This document shows positions 16,735 to 27,731 of a DNA stretch of 64,000 nucleotides, piece by piece. A program made the translations under genes and the position numbers. Below the pieces are notes generated by a model, which saw only the letters and a list, made by a program, of their open reading frames with translations, was not told the origin of the DNA and did no database searches. The DNA is taken from contig BGOM01000019.1 in assembly GCA_003569245.1 (NCBI GenBank), forward strand, positions 62,001 to 126,000, written 5' to 3'. Position 1 is the stretch's first letter, and each line of letters begins with the position of its first letter. This DNA comes from Opitutia bacterium. GTDB lineage: Bacteria; Verrucomicrobiota; Verrucomicrobiia; Opitutales; UBA953.

Positions 16735-19098
16735 TCAGCCCTGTGCCAACTGGCGCAACCTGTTCAAATCCAGCTTGCCGGTGCCCAAAATCGGGATGCC
16801 CGGCACCTTCTTGAACACCTTGGGGATCCAGAGGTTGGCGAGGCCCGCGGCGGCCAGGGCCGTGCGCGTCGCCTCGACGTCGAGATCATCGACGTGCAGG
16901 ACGACAAGCTGCTCACCCTTGGCGGGGTCGGCCGCGCAGCTCACGGCAAGCTTGAGCTCGGTGGCGCCCGCGAGGTCGAGCACCTTGAGCAAAGCCTCCT
17001 CCACGGTGCCGTGCGGGACCATCTCCCCGCCGATCTTGGAGAAACGCGAAAGCCGGCCGGCGAGGTGCAGGAAGCCGTCGGCATCCATGCGCGCGAGGTC
17101 GCCGGTGCGGTACCAGCCGTCGCCCTTCGCCTCCGCGGTGCGCGCGGGATCGCCCAGGTAACCGAGGAAGATGTTCGGCCCGCGGACCTCGAGCAGGCCC
17201 ACCTCGCCGGCCGCGAGCTCCGCGCCGCTCTCGGGGTCCTTGAAGCGGACGGCGATACCGCGGACCGGCCGGCCGACGGAACCGCGCAACCCACCCTGCC
17301 AGACGCCGCCCGGAGCCTCGGCATCCGGACGGTCAGGGACGTTGACGGAGAGCACGGGGCTGGTCTCGGTGATACCGTACCCTTCGAGCAAGGTGACCCC
17401 GAGCTGGTCGCGGAAGCCGACCGCGAGGTCCTCGGGACACTTCTCGGCGCCGACGACGGCGAAACGCAGCGAGGCGAAGTCCTCGGCGGTCGCCCGGCGC
17501 AGGTAGGGACGCAGGAAGGTAGGCGTACCGACGAGCACGGTGACCTGCTCCTCGCGGACGGCCTTGACCGCGCCGGCGGTGTCAAGCGGCGACGGCAACG
17601 TGACCAGACCGACCGGGTGGGTGAGCGGGTACCATAGGCCGACGGTGAAGCCGAAGCTATGGAAGACCGGCAGGCTGGACAGGAGCACCGCGCGCTCCGG
17701 GAGGATGTCGGCATCCTCGATCTGGCGGAGATTCGCGAGCACGTTGCGATGGGACAGCATCACGCCTTTCGGCTCGCCGGAACTGCCGCTGGTGAACAGC
17801 AGGGCGGCCTCTTCGTCGCCCCCGCGACGCGGTAGCCCGAGGAGCGCCGCGAGCGCCCAGGCCGGGAGCAGGCGGGCCGCGAGGAAAGCCGGCAGGACGT
17901 CCGCCTTAGCGAGCCCCTTGAGTTCCGCCGCGATGTCCAGCCGGCGGTCGCCCCACGGGAAGTCGGGGAACTTCTCCAGAAGTTTCTCCCGGAACGCCTC
18001 GGCGGTGACGATCAGATCGACCTCGGCCCGCCGGAGGCAGGAGGCGGCCTGCTCGCGTCCGAGGGTGTAGTTGAGGTTCACGGGCACCTTGCCGGCGAGG
18101 AGGCAGGCGAGGTTCGCGACCGTGGCGCCGACGCCCGGCGGCAGGATGATGCCGACGCGGCGGGCAGCCGTGAGGCGACGGAGCCGGCGGGCCATCACCC
18201 AGCCGAGGGCGAGCAACGTGGCGCCGGAGAATTCGCGACGTCCGACGGTACGGTCCACGAGCGCGACCCGTCCAGCCTTGCGGACCAACCCGTGCACGAC
18301 CTCGCGACCCAGATGGTGGTCCAGGGAGTCATGCCGGGCGAAGGCCTGACCGGCGAGTTCCAGCAGACGCAGCCGGGTGGTGGCATGCTCGGCGGCCGGG
18401 AACGGCTCGCCGACGACCACATGGAGCGGACGCGGGAAGTGCCGTGGGAGTTTCCAGAAGAACTTGCCGCCGCTATGGCTGAAGATCGAACCCCACAGGC
18501 CGTCGATCACCATCGGGACGATCGGCACGCCGGCGCGGCGCGCGATGAGCTCGTAGCCGCGGCGCAGCGGCAGGACGCCGCCGGTCCGGGTGAGGCTACC
18601 CTCGGGGAAGATGCAGACGACCTCGCCGCGCGCCAAGGCGTCGGCCGCGCGTTGGATGGCATCCTTGGCCTTCTCCTCGGAGACCGGCACGGTGCCCATC
18701 ATGCGGGTGATGACCTTCATGACCGGGACGCGCTCGAAGCCTTCCCAGGAGAGGAACCGCACGGGGCGGCGGAAAAGGATGCCGACGATCACGGCATCCA
18801 TGTAGGAGACGTGGTTGCAGACGATCAGCGCGCCGCCGGTGGCCGGCAGGTGCTCCAGCCCCTGGGCGCGGATGCGGTAGAAAAGCTTGCTGAAGATAAG
18901 GCAGGCCGACTGCACGGCGCAGTAACCGACGCCCATGGAGCGGTCCTTCACGGCCAACCGGTAGGCAAAGACGAAAAGGAAGAGCGCCGCGGTGACCGTC
19001 AGGGCCACGGCCGCGAGCAAGGCCAGCAGGGCGGCCAGCAGGATAAGAGCGAATATCTGCACAAAACCGGAGCGTGGCGAAGAGCTGCGCGGGCGCAA
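16735..19098 (-). CDS. lysophospholipid acyltransferase - acyl-ACP/acyl-CoA ligase fusion (Aas-like)
   Basis: A 787-residue membrane-associated protein. After an N-terminal hydrophobic segment (about 12-45) comes a PlsC-type acyltransferase with 'CNHVSYMD' (H-x4-D) and 'FPEGSLTRTG'. This is followed by an AMP-forming ligase with 'LLFTSGSSGEPKGVMLSH', 'GYGITETSPV' and 'WYRTGDLARMDADG'. The pairing matches E. coli Aas (719 residues), which re-acylates lysophosphatidylethanolamine and activates fatty acids. The start is TTG, preceded at good spacing by AAAGGA. The gene is divergent from the Yej transporter, separated by 56 bases. Confidence 0.87.
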   Translation of the reverse strand: MRPRSSSPRSGFVQIFALILLAALLALLAAVALTVTAALFLFVFAYRLAVKDRSMGVGYCAVQSACLIFSKLFYRIRAQGLEHLPATGGALIVCNHVSYMDAVIVGILFRRPVRFLSWEGFERVPVMKVITRMMGTVPVSEEKAKDAIQRAADALARGEVVCIFPEGSLTRTGGVLPLRRGYELIARRAGVPIVPMVIDGLWGSIFSHSGGKFFWKLPRHFPRPLHVVVGEPFPAAEHATTRLRLLELAGQAFARHDSLDHHLGREVVHGLVRKAGRVALVDRTVGRREFSGATLLALGWVMARRLRRLTAARRVGIILPPGVGATVANLACLLAGKVPVNLNYTLGREQAASCLRRAEVDLIVTAEAFREKLLEKFPDFPWGDRRLDIAAELKGLAKADVLPAFLAARLLPAWALAALLGLPRRGGDEEAALLFTSGSSGEPKGVMLSHRNVLANLRQIEDADILPERAVLLSSLPVFHSFGFTVGLWYPLTHPVGLVTLPSPLDTAGAVKAVREEQVTVLVGTPTFLRPYLRRATAEDFASLRFAVVGAEKCPEDLAVGFRDQLGVTLLEGYGITETSPVLSVNVPDRPDAEAPGGVWQGGLRGSVGRPVRGIAVRFKDPESGAELAAGEVGLLEVRGPNIFLGYLGDPARTAEAKGDGWYRTGDLARMDADGFLHLAGRLSRFSKIGGEMVPHGTVEEALLKVLDLAGATELKLAVSCAADPAKGEQLVVLHVDDLDVEATRTALAAAGLANLWIPKVFKKVPGIPILGTGKLDLNRLRQLAQG

Positions 19099-19154
19099 GC
19101 CGAGTCCTTTGGGGTTGACCCCCCGAGAGGCTCGATTGCCCTAGGAGACCCCGC

Positions 19155-20417
19155 ATGCGCGACTACGTCCTCAGACGGTTGCTGCTGATTCCGCTGACCT
19201 TCGTCGGGATCACCTTCGTCGCGTTCTGCTTCACGCGTTTCGTGCCGGGCGGTCCCATCGAGCAGGCCATGGCCGCCCGCCAGCAGGCCGACCAGAAACG
19301 CGGCGCCGGCCAGGCCCGCCCGACCGGACCCGCCTCCCCGGAGGAACTGGACAACCTTCGCCGCCGCTACGGCTTCGATAAGCCGCTGGTGGAAGCCTAC
19401 GCCATCTGGCTCGGCGTCTGGCCTGGCGCCGGCGCCTGGCAGACAGGTCGCCTTGACCCCCAAGGCACGGCGACCGTCGAGGTCGAGGCCGGCCCGGCCA
19501 CGGCGGAGGCCGCCCCGGTCACCCGCAAGCTGAAAGTCACCCGCGCGAGCGATCGGCTCGCGGTCACCGATGAAGCCGGCCTAGCTGTGCCGGACTGGCG
19601 CGCCGAAGCCGCCCCGCTGCCCGACGACCCCGACAAGGCCCCGCGCTTCGTGCTCTACCGCCCATCGTTCTCCGGCCTGCTCCAGCTCGACCTGGGCGAA
19701 TCGACGGAGAGCAACAAACCCGTCTGGGCGGAGATCAAAGCCCGCCTCCCGCTGTCGATCTGGTTCGGAGGCTGGTCGCTCTTGCTCGCCTACGCGGTCT
19801 CGATCCCCCTCGGCGTGGCCAAGGCGCTCAAGCGCGACGGCGCCTTCGACCGGAGCTCGACGCTCACGCTCTTCATCCTCTACTCGATCCCGAGCTATGT
19901 GCTGGCGGTCGTGCTGCTGAAATACCTCGGCTACGAGCTGCATTGGTTCCCGACCAAGGGCTTCGCCTGGGATGGGCTGTCCTGGGGCGCGCGCTTTCAC
20001 CACACGCTGCTGCCGCTGGGCTGCATGACGGTCGGCGCCTTCACGGCCCTCACCCTCTTCACGCGCAACGGCCTGCTCGAGAGCCTGGGCTCGGACTACA
20101 TCCGCACCGCCCGCGCGAAGGGCGTCAGCCATCGCCGCATCGTGTTCGTGCACGCGCTGCGCAACTCGCTGATCCCGATCGCGGCGACGTTCGGTCATAA
20201 CCTCGGCTTCTTCCTGACGGGCTCCTTCCTCATCGAGGTCACCTTCAACCTGCCCGGCATGGGTCTGCTGGGCTACGATGCCCTGCTCCACCGCAACTTC
20301 CCGGTCTTCCTCGGCCTGCTCACCCTCTCCAGCCTCGCGATGCTGCTGGGCAACATCGTCTCCGACCTCTGCGTCGCGGCCGTCGATCCCCGCATCCGCT
20401 TCGACAAGAAAGCATGA
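19155..20417 (+). CDS. yejB: Yej-type oligopeptide ABC transporter permease (YejB-like)
   Basis: A 420-residue inner-membrane permease of the DppB/OppB family. N-terminal 'MRDYVLRRLLLIPLTFVGI' is typical, and 'SDYIRTARAKGVSHRRIVF' is the EAA loop that docks the ATPase. About 85 residues (88-170) form an extra hydrophilic, beta-rich insert in the first periplasmic region, making it longer than the E. coli protein (364 residues). The start has a good Shine-Dalgarno sequence (AGGAGA). The stop overlaps the next permease start (ATGA). It heads a five-gene transporter operon. Confidence 0.88.
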   Translation: MRDYVLRRLLLIPLTFVGITFVAFCFTRFVPGGPIEQAMAARQQADQKRGAGQARPTGPASPEELDNLRRRYGFDKPLVEAYAIWLGVWPGAGAWQTGRLDPQGTATVEVEAGPATAEAAPVTRKLKVTRASDRLAVTDEAGLAVPDWRAEAAPLPDDPDKAPRFVLYRPSFSGLLQLDLGESTESNKPVWAEIKARLPLSIWFGGWSLLLAYAVSIPLGVAKALKRDGAFDRSSTLTLFILYSIPSYVLAVVLLKYLGYELHWFPTKGFAWDGLSWGARFHHTLLPLGCMTVGAFTALTLFTRNGLLESLGSDYIRTARAKGVSHRRIVFVHALRNSLIPIAATFGHNLGFFLTGSFLIEVTFNLPGMGLLGYDALLHRNFPVFLGLLTLSSLAMLLGNIVSDLCVAAVDPRIRFDKKA

Positions 20418-21703
20418 GCTGGCTCGATCCCATCACCCGCGGCCGCCTCGCCCGGTTCCGCGCCCACCGCGCCGCCTGGTGGTCCTTCGTCGCGCTCGCG
20501 ACCCTGGCCTTGCTCGCGCTGCTGGGACCGCTGCTGGTCGGCAACCGCCCGCTCCTCCTGAAGGTCGACGGCGTCTGGCGTTTCCCCTTGTTCGTCCGCC
20601 ACCTCTCCGGGGCCGAGCTCGGCGTCGGCGGTCCCGCCGAGCCCAACTTCCGGCTGCTGGCCCGCCGCCTCGAGGCCGAGGGCCGCGGCTGGGCGCTGCT
20701 CCCGCCGGTGCCGTTCGCGGCCGACGAAGTCTGCGAGGTCATGCCGGCGGTGACGCGCGACGCCCAGGGCCGCTGGTGCGACCCGCGCGGCGTGATCGCC
20801 GAAGGCCGCATCTTCACCCTGCAGACGGACGGCACCCGCGCCCGCACCTGGTCCATCGTCGATGGTCGTCCGCATGGCGATGCGCGGGTCATCACCGACG
20901 GCGTCTCCGTCGCGCGCGCCAAGTTCGTCGACGGCGTCGTCGTCCAAGCGCTGCCCGCCGGTCTCAAGGTCGACTGGACGCCGACCGGCGAGCTGCGCAC
21001 GCTCCTGCCGTCGCCCTGCCCGCCCGGCCTCGACGGGCACTGGCTCGGCACCGACGAATCCGGGCACGACGTCCTCGCCCGCCTCTTCGGAGGCTTCCAG
21101 GTGCTGCTGAAGGCCGCCCTGATCTTCGTGCCCGTGGCCTACCTCGTCGGCCTCCTGCTCGGCGCCGCGATGGGCTACTTCGGGGGCTGGTTCGACCTCG
21201 TGTGCCAGCGCCTGATGGAGATCTGGTCCAACATCCCCTTCCTCTACGCCATCATCCTGCTGTCCAGCCTGCTGGAACCGTCGCTCGCGGTCCTCGTCCT
21301 CATCCTCGTCGCGTTCTCGTGGATCGGGATCGCCCAGCAGCTCCGCGCCACCGCCTACCAGGTCTCGGCGCGCGACTACGTGCTGGTCTCGCGCACGCTC
21401 GGGGCGGGCCACCTGCGCATCCTCTGGCGCCACGTCCTGCCGAACTGCACCACGGTGATCCTCACCACCCTGCCGTTCACCCTGCACGGGCTCATCTTCT
21501 CGATGTCGGCGCTCGACTACCTCGGCTTCGGCCTGCCGCCCACGCAACCTTCCTGGGGCGACCTGCTGCATCAGGCGAAGGAGAACTGGCAGGCGTGGTG
21601 GCTGCTCCTGCCCTCCGTCGGCTGCATCGTCGGCGCCATGATCCTCATCAACTACGTCGGCGAGGGCCTCCAGGACGCCTTCGACCTCAAACGCTCCCGC
21701 TGA
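20414..21703 (+). CDS. yejE: Yej-type oligopeptide ABC transporter permease (YejE-like)
   Basis: A 429-residue DppC/YejE-family permease. 'RFRAHRAAWWSFVALATLALL' is the N-terminal membrane helix. 'GNRPLLLKVDGVWRFPLF' matches the YejE-specific periplasmic stretch, and 'LGTDESGHDVLARLFGG' and 'SARDYVLVSRTLGAGHLRILWRH' (EAA loop) follow. Between about residues 105 and 200 there is extra periplasmic sequence, so it is larger than E. coli YejE (341). Translation is coupled at both ends: ATGA with yejB and TGATG with the binding-protein gene. Confidence 0.88.
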   Translation: MSWLDPITRGRLARFRAHRAAWWSFVALATLALLALLGPLLVGNRPLLLKVDGVWRFPLFVRHLSGAELGVGGPAEPNFRLLARRLEAEGRGWALLPPVPFAADEVCEVMPAVTRDAQGRWCDPRGVIAEGRIFTLQTDGTRARTWSIVDGRPHGDARVITDGVSVARAKFVDGVVVQALPAGLKVDWTPTGELRTLLPSPCPPGLDGHWLGTDESGHDVLARLFGGFQVLLKAALIFVPVAYLVGLLLGAAMGYFGGWFDLVCQRLMEIWSNIPFLYAIILLSSLLEPSLAVLVLILVAFSWIGIAQQLRATAYQVSARDYVLVSRTLGAGHLRILWRHVLPNCTTVILTTLPFTLHGLIFSMSALDYLGFGLPPTQPSWGDLLHQAKENWQAWWLLLPSVGCIVGAMILINYVGEGLQDAFDLKRSR

Positions 21704-23588
21704 TGCGCCTCTTGCTGCTGCTCCTCCTGTCGCTGACCGGCCTCGACGCCGCCGAGATCTACCGCGACCCGAACGCCTGGAAGTTCTACGCCGCGCATCC
21801 CGAGTTCTTCCGTTTCGCCCGGCCCGAGGACCTGCCGAAGGACCTCGTCTGGCACGAGGGCGCCGAGCAGCAGGAGTTCGCGGACCCGCGCGCGGTCCGC
21901 GGCGGCACGCTGCGCCAGGCCGTCATCACCAGCCCGCCGACCCTCCGCCGCGTCGGCGCCAACGCGAACAACGGCTTCCGCGGCTACCTGTACGACGACA
22001 ACGATTTCGGCCTGCTGGCGTCCCATCCCAACACGGACGAGCCGATCCCGGCGCTCGCCACGCGCTGGGCGCTCTCCGCCGACGGGCTGACGGCCTACTT
22101 CCGCCTGGATCCGGCGGCGACGTTCACCGACGGGCAACCGGTGACGGCGGACGATTACCTGTACGCGTTCTATTTCTACCGGTCGCCGTGGGCGGACGCC
22201 GACTGGTACGCCGACTACTACTCGAAGGAGTTCGGCGGGATCACCAAGTACGACGACCACACGATCGCGGTCCATGCCCCGCGCCTCCGCCCCACCAGCT
22301 CGAGCTGCTCGGGGCCCTGCGACCGGTGCCGCGCGAATTCTTCCGCGAGTTCGGCCCGGACTACCTCAAGCGGTACAACGACCGCTTCCAGCCGACCACC
22401 GGGGCCTATGCGATCAAGCCGGGCGGCTTCGTGCGCAACCAATCCGTGACCTTGCAGCGGGTGACGAGATGGTGGGGCGACGGCCGGCGGTTCTTCCGCC
22501 ATCGCTTCAACCCGGATACGATCCAGTACCTGGTGATCCGCGAACCCGACAACGCCTACGAATCGCTGATGGCGGGCGAGCTGGACATGATGCTGATGGG
22601 GCAGCCTCGCTACTGGTATGGCGCGAACGACCGGCCCGCCTACGCGCGCGGCTTCCTGACGAAGACGCAGTTCTACAACGATATCCCGCGGCCGCCCTAC
22701 GGGCTTTACATCAACACGCAGAAACCCGGCCTGGACAACCGCGACGTGCGCGTGGGCCTGCAGCATGCGACCGATTTCCAGCGGGTGATCGACGGCTTCT
22801 ACCGCGGGGATTACGAGCGCCTGAACCAGTTCAGCGAAGGCCTCGGGGTCTACACCGACCCGTCGATCCGGGCCCGCCGCTACTCGCCGGAACTCGCCCG
22901 CGCGGCGTTCGCCCGGGCCGGCTACGGGCGCGTCGGCGACGACGGCATCCTGATGGACGCCCAAGGCCGCCGCCTCTCCTTCCGGCTGACCTTCGACACG
23001 AGCGACCGGCGCAAGATGCTGGCCACGCTGATCGAATCGGCCCGCCGCTGCGGCGTCGAGTACCTGCCCGAGACGCTCGAGCACACGACGATGTACCGCA
23101 AGGTCATGGAGAAGAACCATGAGATCTGCTTCTGGGCCTGGAGCGTCTCGAGCCGCCTCCCCGCCTTCTGGGAGTCGCACCATTCCGACAATGCGCTGGA
23201 GAAACTGCCCGACGGCCGCCGCGTGCCGAAACGTCAGACCAACAACATCACCGGGATCGACAACCCCGAGCTCTCCGGGCTGATCGACGCCTTCCGCGTC
23301 GCCACGAAGGACGACGAGATGATCCGGCTCTCCTTCCGCATCCAGCGGATCATGCACGAGGAGGCCGACTTCATCCCGGGCTGGCGCCTGCCGGGCTACC
23401 GCGTGGGGCACTGGGGCTGGGTCAAGTTCCCGGCGGGCTTCGACGTGCGCTCGGCCGACGAACCGCTGACCTACGGCTTGTTCTGGCTCGACCCGGCCCA
23501 ACGCGAACGGGACCTGCGGGCCTTCCGCGCCGGCGAGACCAAGGGGCCGCCCCGGTCGGTCATCGAGGACGCCTTCCGGGTGAATTGA
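21703..23588 (+). CDS. yejA: Yej-type peptide-binding protein (extracellular solute-binding family 5), one frame break
   Basis: A secreted binding protein of about 628 residues when joined; the signal peptide is residues 1-17. 'RGGTLRQAVITSPPTLRR' and 'DGLTAYFRLDPAATFTDGQPVTADD' are family-5 hallmarks. The second half ('RKMLATLIESARRCGVE', 'FWAWSVSSRLPAFWESHHSD') is YejA-like. A single base is missing in about 22276-22293, where the frame passes from '..IAVHAPR' to '..HQLELLGALRPVPREFF'. Both sides are well conserved, so the gene is probably intact in the organism. It should bind oligopeptides and deliver them to the two permeases. Confidence 0.86.
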
Positions 23589-23636
23589 ACGCCGTTCTGC
23601 CTTCCCCTGCCGCCCTCCGCCGCCTAACCTGCCGCC

Positions 23637-24475
23637 ATGTCCGCCGCGCCCCTCCTGAAAGTCCGGGACCTAGGCGTCACCTTCCGCACGGGTGACCGCG
23701 TCACGGTCGCCTCCACCGAGGTGAGCTTCGACCTGGCCGCGGGCGAGGTCCTGGCGGTCGTAGGCGAATCGGGCTCGGGCAAGTCCGTCTCCGCCCTCGC
23801 CCTCACCCGCCTGCTCCCGCCCGCCCCGACCTGCGAGGTCGTCGGCACCATCGAGCTCGCCGGGCGCGCGCTGACCGGCCTGACCGAAGCCGCGCTGTCC
23901 AAGGTGCGCGGCAAGGACATCGCCTACATCTTCCAGGAGCCCGGCACCTCCCTCAACCCGGTCTACACGATCGGCTTCCAGATCGGCGAGGCCATCGGGC
24001 TCCACCGTCCCGACGTCACCGACGTCCGGGCCGCGGTGCTGGCGGCGCTGCGGGACGTCCACATCGACGACCCGGCGCGCGTGGCCGACAGCTACCCCCA
24101 CGAGCTTTCCGGCGGCATGCAGCAGCGCGCGATGATCGCGATGGCGCTGGCCTGCGACCCGAAGATCCTCGTGGCCGACGAGCCGACCACGGCCCTGGAC
24201 GTCACCATCCAGAAGGAGATCATGGACCTGCTCGCCCGCCTGCGCCGCGAGCGCGGCATGAGCATCCTGCTCATCACCCACAACTTCGGCATCGTGGCCA
24301 ATTTCGCGGACCACGTGCAGGTCATGCGCAAAGGCCGCATCGTCGAGCAAGGCCCGACCGCCCAGGTGATGGGTTCGCCCGCGCACGAGTACACCAAGGG
24401 GCTCATCGCCTGCATCCCGCGGCTGGGCCAGCGCCGCCACCGCCTCACCACCCTCAAGGACGAACTCAAGGTCTC

Positions 24476-24479
<4 letters not shown>
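23637..24479 (+). CDS. oligopeptide ABC transporter ATP-binding protein, first subunit (OppD/YejF N-half-like)
   Basis: A 280-residue ATPase: Walker A 'GESGSGKSVSALAL', Q-loop 'YIFQEPGTSLNPV', signature 'ELSGGMQQRAMIAMAL', Walker B 'LVADEPTTALDVT' and H-loop 'LLITHNFGIV'. In E. coli YejF the two ATPase halves are fused; here they are two genes with a GTGA overlap at 24476. The gap after the binding-protein gene is 48 bases and holds a possible TAACCT box just before the ATG, but no good -35. Confidence 0.92.
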
Positions 24480-25276
<797 letters not shown>

Positions 25277-25278
25277 GG

Positions 25279-26307
25279 ATGGCCGACGCGGCCCCGCGCC
25301 CCGCCCACCCGCTCGACCGCACGACGCTCGGGCTCGCGGCGTTGCTCGCGGCGTTCGCGGCCTTCACCACCTGGGACCAGTGGGCGATCTGGAGCACCAA
25401 GGATGATTACACGTTCGGCTACCTCGTGCCGGTCTTCGCCGCCTACGTGCTCTGGGACCGCTGGCCCGAGCTCCGCGCCCTGCTGACCGGCGAACGCGGG
25501 TTCGTCTCCGCGCCGAGCCGGCCGTGGCTCGTCCGTCTCGCCGGGATCGTCGCTTTCGCCACCTTGCTGGCCTTCGTCCTCGGCGCGGTCGGCCGGATCA
25601 TCTACGGCACCGGGGCGGCCGCGACCATGCTCATGGCAGGCGGGCTCACCGGACTGACGCTCGCGACCGCCTTCCTCTCGGCCCGGGGCCCCGGGGACAC
25701 CGCGCCCTCGGCCGAGGCCCGCTGGCGGCTGACCGGACTCGTCGTCTTCCCCGCCGCGGTCTGGCTCATCTCCGGTCCGTTCCTCTACCTGGTCGACAAC
25801 CGCATCAAGCTGGCGCTGCTGACGAACGTCACCGAGATCGTCTCGGGCTTCCTGCGCGCCTCCGACCAGGCCATCCGCGTCAGCGGCAACACGATCGTCT
25901 TCGCCAACGGCGACGCCGTGGGCGTGGCCGACGCCTGCTCGGGGATCCGCTCGCTGTCCGCCTGCGTCTTCGCGGGGGCCTTCCTCGGCGCGCTCTTCCT
26001 CGAGGGCGGCCCGATCGGCCGGCTGCTCCGGGGCGGCGCCCTGCTCGCGCTCTCCGCCGGCACCGCGCTCCTCCTGAACATCGGCCGGAACACCTTCCTG
26101 GCGTTCCATGCCCTGGGTCACGGGTCGAAGTCGCTCGAGCTCGACCTGCAAGGCGTGGCGCCGGGCCAGCCCGGCTTCTCCGGCCTGGGGACCGTGCACG
26201 ACCTCGCCGGCAACGTCGCGATGGGGCTGGCCCTGATCGTGCTTATCGCCTTGGTGCCGGCGCTCAATCGGCTCGGCCGAGCGCCCCGCCCCACCCCTCC
26301 CGCATGA
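25279..26307 (+). CDS. exosortase / archaeosortase family transpeptidase
   Basis: A 342-residue polytopic membrane protein. The three conserved catalytic residues of exosortases are visible: Cys220 in 'ADACSGIRSL', Arg270 in 'LNIGRNTFLAF' and His307 in 'TVHDLAGN'. Exosortases are thought to cut PEP-CTERM-type sorting signals and attach or release exported proteins, usually in bacteria that make exopolysaccharide. No PEP-CTERM protein or polysaccharide operon is seen in the window, so its substrates lie elsewhere. The stop overlaps the glycogen synthase start (ATGA), so it sits in an operon between peptide import and glycogen genes, which is not its usual setting. Confidence 0.88.
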   Translation: MADAAPRPAHPLDRTTLGLAALLAAFAAFTTWDQWAIWSTKDDYTFGYLVPVFAAYVLWDRWPELRALLTGERGFVSAPSRPWLVRLAGIVAFATLLAFVLGAVGRIIYGTGAAATMLMAGGLTGLTLATAFLSARGPGDTAPSAEARWRLTGLVVFPAAVWLISGPFLYLVDNRIKLALLTNVTEIVSGFLRASDQAIRVSGNTIVFANGDAVGVADACSGIRSLSACVFAGAFLGALFLEGGPIGRLLRGGALLALSAGTALLLNIGRNTFLAFHALGHGSKSLELDLQGVAPGQPGFSGLGTVHDLAGNVAMGLALIVLIALVPALNRLGRAPRPTPPA

Positions 26308-27731
26308 AGATCCTGCACCTTTCCCCGGAACTCGCGCCCTGGTCCAAGGCCGGCGGGCTGGGCGACGCCGTCGCGGCCCTCGCTAAGGCCATGGGGGCGC
26401 TCGGCCATGAGGTCCGCGTGGTCACGCCGCTCTACGGCTCGGTCCCCGGCGCGGAACGCATGGGCGTGCTGCTGCCGAGCCTGCAGGTCGGCGTCGGCGG
26501 CGACCCCCGCAAGGCGGGCTGCCGCGTCCGGACGCAAACCGTGGCCCCGCAGGTCGAGGCCTGGTTCGTCGAGCACGAGGATTACTACGGCGCCCGCGAG
26601 ATCTACCCGCCGCGCGAGGACGCGGGCGAACGCGCCCATTTCTTCGCCCGGGCCGGCCTCGATGCCTGCGTCGCCACCGGCTGGATCCCTGACATCATCC
26701 ACTGCCACGACTGGACGACGGGCCTGATTCCCCCGCTCCTCAACACGACGCTGCGCGAGGGGCCGCTCGGCGCGGCGCGCTCCGTGCTGACGATCCACAA
26801 CCTGCAGCACCAAGGCCTGCACCCGCGCCGCACGCTGGATTTCGCGCGGCTCCCGGAGCACCTGTTCCGGCCCGATGAGCTGGAGTGCCTCGGCGGCGTG
26901 AACTACCTCAAGGGCGGCATCCTCCACGCCCGCACGGTCCTCACCGTGAGCCCGACCTATGCGCGGGAGATCCTGACGCCGGCCTTCGGTCACGGCCTCG
27001 AGGACGTCGTGCGGCGGCGCGCCGACGCGTTGCACGGCATCCTCAACGGCGTCGACCGCGACGAATGGGATCCGGCGCGCGACCCGCACCTGGCCCAACC
27101 CTTCTCCGCCGGAGACCTCGCGGGCAAAGCGGCCTGCAAGGCGGCCTTGCTCCGGGAACTGGCCCTTCCGTCGGAGCCGGACCGCCCGCTCGTCGGCGTC
27201 ATCTCGCGCCTTTGGGATCAGAAGGGTCTCGATCTCGCCTTGGCGGTGCTCCCGCGCCTGCTGCGCGAGGATGCCCTGCGCTTCGTGTTGCTGGGCAGCG
27301 GCGATGCTTCCCTCGAGCAAGGCTTCCGGCGCCTGGCCGACGAGTTCCCCGCCGCCTGCGCGGTGCGGATCGGCTACGACCACGGCTTGTCCCATCGCAT
27401 CGAGGCCGGAGCGGATTTCTTCCTGATGCCGAGCCGCTTCGAACCCTGCGGGCTCAACCAGATGTACTCGATGGCCTACGCGACCCTGCCGATCGTCCGC
27501 GAGACGGGCGGGCTGGCGGACACCGTGACTCCGTGGGACGGGGAGAAAAAGGGGACGGGCGTGGTCTTCACCCATGCCGATCCGGCCGGCGTGGAGTGGG
27601 GCCTCCGCCGGGCGCTGGAACTCTACGCCCAGCCGAAGAAATTCGCCGCCGTGCGTCGCGAGGCGCTCCGGCAGGACTTCAGTTGGCGTCGTTCGGCGGA
27701 GGAACACCTCCGCCGCTACGCATCAGCGTAG
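26304..27731 (+). CDS. glgA: glycogen (starch) synthase
   Basis: A 475-residue GT5 enzyme that extends alpha-1,4-glucan from ADP-glucose. 'HLSPELAPWSKAGGLGDA' carries the KxGGLGD sugar-nucleotide site (Lys15). 'CHDWTTGLIP' and 'TIHNLQHQG' are family blocks, and 'SRFEPCGLNQMYSMAYATLP' is the C-terminal donor site. The length is standard (E. coli GlgA has 477). The start is coupled to the exosortase stop. With the phosphorylase at 14089-16683 the window holds both the building and the degrading enzyme of glycogen. Confidence 0.95.
   Translation: MKILHLSPELAPWSKAGGLGDAVAALAKAMGALGHEVRVVTPLYGSVPGAERMGVLLPSLQVGVGGDPRKAGCRVRTQTVAPQVEAWFVEHEDYYGAREIYPPREDAGERAHFFARAGLDACVATGWIPDIIHCHDWTTGLIPPLLNTTLREGPLGAARSVLTIHNLQHQGLHPRRTLDFARLPEHLFRPDELECLGGVNYLKGGILHARTVLTVSPTYAREILTPAFGHGLEDVVRRRADALHGILNGVDRDEWDPARDPHLAQPFSAGDLAGKAACKAALLRELALPSEPDRPLVGVISRLWDQKGLDLALAVLPRLLREDALRFVLLGSGDASLEQGFRRLADEFPAACAVRIGYDHGLSHRIEAGADFFLMPSRFEPCGLNQMYSMAYATLPIVRETGGLADTVTPWDGEKKGTGVVFTHADPAGVEWGLRRALELYAQPKKFAAVRREALRQDFSWRRSAEEHLRRYASA

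Noticed and set aside
14104-17637. A + strand open frame of 1177 codons opposite glgP and the acyltransferase gene
   Set aside because: It has no recognisable motif. It is a shadow frame caused by high third-position GC in the true - strand genes, which carry complete catalytic motifs.
23589-23636. Separate promoter for the two ABC ATPase genes
   Set aside because: A TAACCT box lies before the ATG, but no -35-like sequence sits at 16-19 bases; read-through from the upstream transporter genes is simpler.
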